Source of the DNA: Spirochaeta sp.
Lineage (GTDB): Bacteria; Spirochaetota; Spirochaetia; Sphaerochaetales; Sphaerochaetaceae
NCBI GenBank assembly: GCA_020054965.1
Contig: JAIMZO010000008.1
Location: 1-17,531, forward strand
DNA: 17,531 bases
Direction of reading: 5' to 3'
The notes under the pieces are model-generated. The model was not told the DNA's origin. It made no database searches and saw nothing but the letters and a program-made list of their open reading frames with translations. A program made the translations under genes and the position numbers. Below, piece by piece: positions 13,479 to 17,531 of the stretch; the stretch's first letter is position 1; every line of letters begins with the position of its first letter.

Positions 13479-14831
13479 ATGAAGAAATTTTATATAGAAA
13501 ATCTTGGATGTTCCAAGAATCAAGTAGATGCAGAACTGCTGATCAAGCAACTTGAAGAAGATGCATTACAGCTGACAGAATCTGCTAGTGAGGCCGACCT
13601 TATCCTTGTGAACACCTGTGGATTCATCGAGTCAGCTCGTGAACAGTCGATTGAAGCCTTCTTCACACTGCATGAGGCAAACCCAGATGCAAAGATGATT
13701 CTCAGCGGATGCATGGCCCAGCGATACGCAGATGAGTTGCACGAGCAGTTGCCAGAAGCCTCGGCCATTTTCGGCAACCGTGATCTTTCAGCAATCAAGG
13801 ATGTGGTGAGAAAGGTATTTGCCGGTGACAGGGTCGTGGAAGTCCCTTCCTATCCAGATCCAGAGAAAGAGGTACATGAACGAAATGAACTGCTCTCATT
13901 CCCTGGAAGTGCATACCTGAAGATCAGTGAAGGATGCAACCATTGGTGTGCCTACTGTGCCATCCCTATCATAAGAGGTAATCTGCGAAGCAGACCCAAG
14001 CAGACCATTCTCACTGATGCAAAAGCCTTGATCAGCCGGGGGGTGAAGGAAATCAATCTTATCGCCCAGGATCTGGCATCCTACGGAACCGACAGTCCTG
14101 AGCGCACCAGTCTTTTCCTGGAATTGCTCGCCGACTTGGTTGCACTTGAAGGGGACTTCGTAGTGAGGCTTCTCTATATACATCCCGATGCATTCCCTTC
14201 CGAGTTGCCTGGATTCATCAAGGAGCACAAGAAAGTGCTGCCATACTTCGATATCCCCTTCCAGCATGCAGATACTGCCATCCTGAGGAGCATGGGAAGG
14301 AAAGGGGATAAGGAGCAGCACCTGGCAATGATCAACCAGATCAGGGACGTGCTCCCTGAAGCGGTCTTCCGCTCCACGATTCTTTTAGGGTATCCGGGGG
14401 AAGATGAGCAGTCTTTTGCCGAAGTCCTTGATTTTCTCAAGCGCGCCCGCCTTGATTGGGTTGGCTCCTTCTTGTACAGCCGTGAGGAAGGAACCAAGGC
14501 ATATGCACTTCGAGGGGAAAAGGAGCATGCAAAAGCCTTGAAGCGTGCACAAGGATTCCAGAAGCAGCTTGAAGCGTTGCAGGCTCCGATCACCAGTGAG
14601 AACCTGACAAGATTTATCGGTAAGGAGTATGATGTGCTTATTGAGGAACCGGTTGAGGGCGAAGACCTGGCAATCGGTCGTATGTATGCCCAGGCACCGG
14701 AGGTCGATGGACTTACCGTGGTAATGGGTCGTAATCTGAAGGCGGGCACGGTCTTACGGTGCGGAATCCGCAGGGTCAACGGTCTTGACCTTGAGGCAAT
14801 CCCCTTGGAAGGAGGCGTGTCTCATGGCTGA
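13479..14831 (+). CDS. rimO: ribosomal protein uS12 aspartate methylthiotransferase RimO
   Basis: This is a radical-SAM enzyme that adds a methylthio group to the conserved aspartate of ribosomal protein S12. The 450 residues show the three family parts. The N-terminal UPF0004 domain has its cluster cysteines C11 (ENLGCSKNQVD), C47 (VNTCGFI) and C78 (SGCMAQRY). The radical-SAM domain has the CxxxCxxC motif C153/C157/C160 (CNHWCAYC) and the segments AIPIIRGNLRSR and LLGYPGE. A C-terminal TRAM domain lies at about 380-440. NLGCSKNQVD and CAIPIIRG distinguish RimO from the tRNA enzyme MiaB. The start at 13479 is supported by AGGAG (13463-13467), at a rather long spacing of 11 bases. It is the first gene of a plus-strand unit and overlaps the helicase start by 8 bases. 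Confidence 0.94.
   Translation: MKKFYIENLGCSKNQVDAELLIKQLEEDALQLTESASEADLILVNTCGFIESAREQSIEAFFTLHEANPDAKMILSGCMAQRYADELHEQLPEASAIFGNRDLSAIKDVVRKVFAGDRVVEVPSYPDPEKEVHERNELLSFPGSAYLKISEGCNHWCAYCAIPIIRGNLRSRPKQTILTDAKALISRGVKEINLIAQDLASYGTDSPERTSLFLELLADLVALEGDFVVRLLYIHPDAFPSELPGFIKEHKKVLPYFDIPFQHADTAILRSMGRKGDKEQHLAMINQIRDVLPEAVFRSTILLGYPGEDEQSFAEVLDFLKRARLDWVGSFLYSREEGTKAYALRGEKEHAKALKRAQGFQKQLEALQAPITSENLTRFIGKEYDVLIEEPVEGEDLAIGRMYAQAPEVDGLTVVMGRNLKAGTVLRCGIRRVNGLDLEAIPLEGGVSHG
14811..14815 (+). promoter_or_regulatory. ribosome binding site that decides the helicase start
   Basis: GGAGG lies inside the end of rimO, 8 bases before the ATG at 14824. The frame is open upstream to 14785, but that start has no ribosome binding site, and its extra 13 residues would not match the family N-terminus (ELMDQLNEAQKEAV). 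Confidence 0.7.
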
Positions 14832-17106
14832 ACTGCAGGAACTTATGGATCAACTCAATGAAGCGCAAAAGGAAGCTGTTCTTGAAAACAGCCATCCTCT
14901 GCTCGTCCTTGCAGGTGCTGGTAGTGGCAAGACACGCGTTATCACCACCAAGATTGCCTATGCCATCGAACAGCTTGGTATTCCCCCCCATAAGATTCTT
15001 GCGGTAACCTTCACCAACAAGGCAGCAAATGAGATGAAAGAGCGCGTAGGGCAGATGTTGGAAGGTCGCTCAGATGTCAACGATTGCAATATCCGAACCT
15101 TCCATTCTTTCGGTGCTTGGTTTCTCAGGAGATTCGGCTCAGAAATTGGCCTTGATGCAAACTTCACCATCTACGATGACAATGACTCGTTGAGTTTGCT
15201 TGCCTCGTGTTTCCCGAATTACAAGAAACGGGAACTTGATCCCATCATGAGAAAGATCAGCTATGCAAAGGATAGGGGACTGACCTATACGGACAATTTG
15301 CAGTCACTCAAGGTCGACTCCACCTTCAAGCGTATGTTTGAGGCATATGAGCGGAAGTTGCATCAGGTGGGAAATGTGGATTTTGCCGACCTGATCGGCC
15401 GCAGCATCGAGTTGCTTGAGACAAAACCTGAAATCCAACAGTGGGTTCACCGTCGCTTCAGCATGATCTTGGTGGATGAGTATCAGGATTCCAATGCTGC
15501 ACAGTTCAAGCTGCTGCATCGTTTGGTAGGTCCGGGAACCTTCATTTGCGTCGTAGGTGATGACGATCAGTCCATCTACCGGTTCCGTGGGGCGGAGGTG
15601 CAGAATATCCTCAGTTTCCCCGATCAGTATCCGATGGCCAGGACAGTTAAGCTTGAGCAGAACTATCGTTCAACACAGAATATCCTTGAAATTGCCAACA
15701 GTGTCATCAAGAACAATAAGGGAAGACACGAAAAACAGCTTTGGACAGCAAACCGAAAGGGTGGAAAGCCCCATCTCTTCTATGTGCAGGACGAACAGGA
15801 TGAAGCGCTTCGTGTTGCTTCCATCGTTAAGAAAGACCGACGTTTTAACGAGAGTGCCGTGTTATACCGCACCAATGCGCAGTCGGTGGCTTTTGAGACA
15901 CTGTTCAAGCGTTCGGGGATTCCCTACAAGGTGGTGGGTGCTTTGCAGTTCTATGAGCGTGAAGAGGTGAAAGATGCCTTGGCCTTGCTCTTCCTGCTTA
16001 CCAATACAAAGGACGAAGTCAATTTCAAGCGTATGATCAACAAGCCTACCCGGGGAATCGGCCCGGGTAGCCAGGATACCATTCTTGCCTACAGCCCGGA
16101 GGCGAAGGGAGACTTGCTTGCGATGCTGCGTCTTGCCACTGAGAAGAGTGGGCTCTCAAACAAAGCAAGGGAAGGAGCAAAGCATTTTTTGCGAATGTAC
16201 GAGCATGCCCGGAAGATGCTTCAGGAAGGGGAATTGGTCGATTGTGCATATTTCCTCATCAGGGAATCGGGGCTGCTTGATCACTACAGGAAGCTGGACC
16301 AGCAAAATACCACCAGCAAGGTGGAGAACCTGGAAGCATTGGTCAATGCTCTCTCTTCCTATGAGTCATCCCTGGAAGGGTTGTTGCTTTTTCTCGAGCA
16401 ACTTTCGCTCGATCCAACCACTCTTGGACAGGAAGATCCCAGGGATAAGGATGGGGTTACCCTTATCACCATGCACAACACGAAAGGGTTGGAATTTGAC
16501 AGGGTGTTTGTAGCCGGTCTTGAAGACGAACTGTTCCCTGGTCGATCTGCAGAGAGTGATGAGGATACCGAGGAAGAGCGCCGAATATTCTATGTTGCGG
16601 TGACACGGGCAAGGGAGGAGTTGTATCTTCTCAGTGCCCGCGCAAGGAAGATATGGGGTAAAACCAGCTACAATCATCCAAGCCGTTTTCTTGATGAGAT
16701 AGACCCGTCACTGCTTTCCGTGCAGGGCATACGTCCCGGTACCGATGTGGGTGGATTCGGCTATCAGGGTCTCTCCAGTCTCCAGGAGAAGCGAAAGCGG
16801 CATGAATCCATGCCTTCCTCAAAATCTTCTCCATCCTCCTGGGGCTCCAGCGGAGCTCACATAATCCAGAAAGGATTTGGCGGTAATGCCAAGACATTTC
16901 GCATGAAAACGGTGCATGAGGCAAAGGAAGGGGAACCCCTGTTCCCTGTAGGGCAACGCGTTTATAGTGACAGTTATGGGGAAGGGGAAGTTGTGACTCT
17001 TCGCAAGAGTGGGGATCGTGAGGTCATAGAAGTCAGATTCTTCAATGGCAAGAAAACCACGTTCATCAGCAAGTTTGCCCAGCTTGAGAAAATTGGGGGT
17101 GAGTGA
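14824..17106 (+). CDS. pcrA: UvrD/PcrA-type superfamily 1A DNA helicase
   Basis: This is an ATP-dependent 3'-5' DNA helicase/translocase for repair and replication. From the ATG at 14824 it has 760 residues with all main helicase motifs: Q-motif LNEAQKEAV (11-19), motif I AGAGSGKT (30-37), Ia TFTNKAANEM (62-71), II VDEYQDSN (217-224), III GDDDQSIYRFRGA (245-257), IV LEQNYRST (277-284), V TMHNTKGLEF (about 549-558) and VI FYVAVTRAREE (about 590-600). A low-complexity serine linker (SSKSSPSSWGSS) leads to a C-terminal Tudor-like domain at about 713-757 (GEGEVVTLRKSGDREVIEVRF), the RNA-polymerase-binding module found in PcrA and UvrD. That tail excludes Rep; the choice between PcrA and UvrD names is by convention. 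It overlaps rimO by 8 bases and is followed after one base by the next gene, suggesting cotranscription. Confidence 0.92.
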   Translation: MAELQELMDQLNEAQKEAVLENSHPLLVLAGAGSGKTRVITTKIAYAIEQLGIPPHKILAVTFTNKAANEMKERVGQMLEGRSDVNDCNIRTFHSFGAWFLRRFGSEIGLDANFTIYDDNDSLSLLASCFPNYKKRELDPIMRKISYAKDRGLTYTDNLQSLKVDSTFKRMFEAYERKLHQVGNVDFADLIGRSIELLETKPEIQQWVHRRFSMILVDEYQDSNAAQFKLLHRLVGPGTFICVVGDDDQSIYRFRGAEVQNILSFPDQYPMARTVKLEQNYRSTQNILEIANSVIKNNKGRHEKQLWTANRKGGKPHLFYVQDEQDEALRVASIVKKDRRFNESAVLYRTNAQSVAFETLFKRSGIPYKVVGALQFYEREEVKDALALLFLLTNTKDEVNFKRMINKPTRGIGPGSQDTILAYSPEAKGDLLAMLRLATEKSGLSNKAREGAKHFLRMYEHARKMLQEGELVDCAYFLIRESGLLDHYRKLDQQNTTSKVENLEALVNALSSYESSLEGLLLFLEQLSLDPTTLGQEDPRDKDGVTLITMHNTKGLEFDRVFVAGLEDELFPGRSAESDEDTEEERRIFYVAVTRAREELYLLSARARKIWGKTSYNHPSRFLDEIDPSLLSVQGIRPGTDVGGFGYQGLSSLQEKRKRHESMPSSKSSPSSWGSSGAHIIQKGFGGNAKTFRMKTVHEAKEGEPLFPVGQRVYSDSYGEGEVVTLRKSGDREVIEVRFFNGKKTTFISKFAQLEKIGGE

Positions 17107-17107
17107 G

Positions 17108-17531
17108 ATGGGGAGAAGTGGGGAAGCCACTAGACAAGATTGGCCGGAAGGTTATACAATGCCTACCGTTGTCCGCGCCCGTGACTTTTATGTATATGAT
17201 CGCTACGGGGAGCGGTATACTGATTTTTTTCAGAATTATGGCAGAGCCGTTCTAGGCCATCGACCAGAGAGGATCCAACAGGCTATCAAGTCTACGGTGA
17301 GTCGTGGTTTGATAGCAGAATACCCATCGGTATTCACGGGAAGGCTCGAAAAGCTATTGGTGAACCTGTTTCCAAGCTTTCCGGTTGTCCGTGTATATAC
17401 AGACCCCCGGAAGGTCATGCAGGCAGTAAGCGCAGTTTCGGATGATGCACTATTTGATCCTGCTCTCTCTGCTGAGCATGCAAGCCGTACAGTGTCCTAT
17501 TGGCGACCGTTCCTGGGTGTTGGCGGGGCAG
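17108..17531 (+). CDS. class III aminotransferase-like protein (GSA-aminotransferase-related), N-terminal part only
   Basis: The frame runs open from the ATG at 17108 to the window end (141 residues). It reads like the N-terminus of class III PLP aminotransferases near glutamate-1-semialdehyde aminotransferase: ARDFYVYDRYGERYTDFFQNYGRAVLGHRPERIQQAI matches the usual start of the fold (a conserved D-x-DG-x-x-Y-x-D segment and GH-x-P). GLIAEYPSVFTGRLEKLLVNLFP fits the next helix. The following segment VRVYTDPRKVMQAVSAV aligns with the position where such enzymes have VRFxNSGTEAxMxAIRLA, so the PLP-phosphate-binding SGTEA is replaced by TDPRK. The catalytic lysine would lie beyond the window. 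It starts one base after the helicase stop behind GGGGGTGAG, so it is probably cotranscribed. Function unknown; it may be a divergent or non-catalytic relative. Confidence 0.7.
   Translation, partial: MGRSGEATRQDWPEGYTMPTVVRARDFYVYDRYGERYTDFFQNYGRAVLGHRPERIQQAIKSTVSRGLIAEYPSVFTGRLEKLLVNLFPSFPVVRVYTDPRKVMQAVSAVSDDALFDPALSAEHASRTVSYWRPFLGVGGA

Noticed and set aside
14174..14779. Minus-strand frame of 201 codons opposite rimO
   Set aside because: It is antisense to the radical-SAM and TRAM domains of RimO, with no independent support.
1..17531. CRISPR array, tRNA or rRNA genes, insertion sequences, phage or toxin-antitoxin genes
   Set aside because: I looked for regularly spaced repeats, cloverleaf-like sequences with CCA ends, transposase or integrase motifs and small paired genes. 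None was convincing, and almost all sequence is accounted for by recognised genes.

Overview
The window reads as chromosomal DNA of a spirochaete, most likely Sphaerochaeta or a close relative. This rests on roughly 50% G+C, strong Shine-Dalgarno sites, tightly packed operons with ATGA-type junctions, and a Sphaerochaeta-like gene style (XylR-type sugar regulators, dipeptide/oligopeptide transporter, EFR1-type ferredoxin, class III aminotransferase). The taxonomic call is an inference from protein style, not a database match. I see no phage, IS element, CRISPR array, rRNA or tRNA.

Layout. (1) About 1-2778, plus strand: a XylR-type sugar-responsive AraC regulator whose 5' end is cut by the window and appears broken by a stop or frameshift at about 33-66; then a fructose-6-phosphate aldolase/TalC-type transaldolase; then a two-part SGNH/GDSL hydrolase. 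Spacing is tight and the set fits pentose or acetylated-hemicellulose use. (2) 2766-5826, minus strand: a translationally coupled three-gene operon read as threonine aldolase, then an EFR1-type flavodoxin/2[4Fe-4S] protein, then a MalY/PatB-type C-S lyase. A promoter lies just upstream. This operon's last gene overlaps tail-to-tail with the SGNH gene. (3) 5893-13170: a peptide ABC transporter. oppB-oppC-oppD-oppF form one minus-strand operon with a promoter near 13250 and a terminator at 8449-8475. The lipoprotein binding protein oppA is a separate minus-strand unit with its own terminator at 5893-5918. A small plus-strand membrane protein of unknown function sits between oppF and oppA. (4) 13171-13478: a 308-bp divergent control region with A+T-rich repeats and dyads. 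(5) 13479-17531, plus strand: rimO, a PcrA/UvrD helicase overlapping it by 8 bp, and one base later the start of a class III aminotransferase-like gene that runs off the window.

How the genes work together. OppA captures peptides at the outer face of the cytoplasmic membrane, OppB/C form the channel and OppD/F power it. Imported amino acids could feed the threonine aldolase and C-S lyase operon; that link is inference. RimO and the helicase are housekeeping functions (S12 methylthiolation, DNA repair/replication) that share a transcript.

No clearly new multi-gene system is visible. The observations most worth following are the roughly 240-residue extracytoplasmic insertion in OppC, the class III aminotransferase-like protein that lacks the usual PLP-phosphate motif, the LtaE-EFR1-MalY operon, the broken xylR start, and the repeat-rich oppB/rimO control region.
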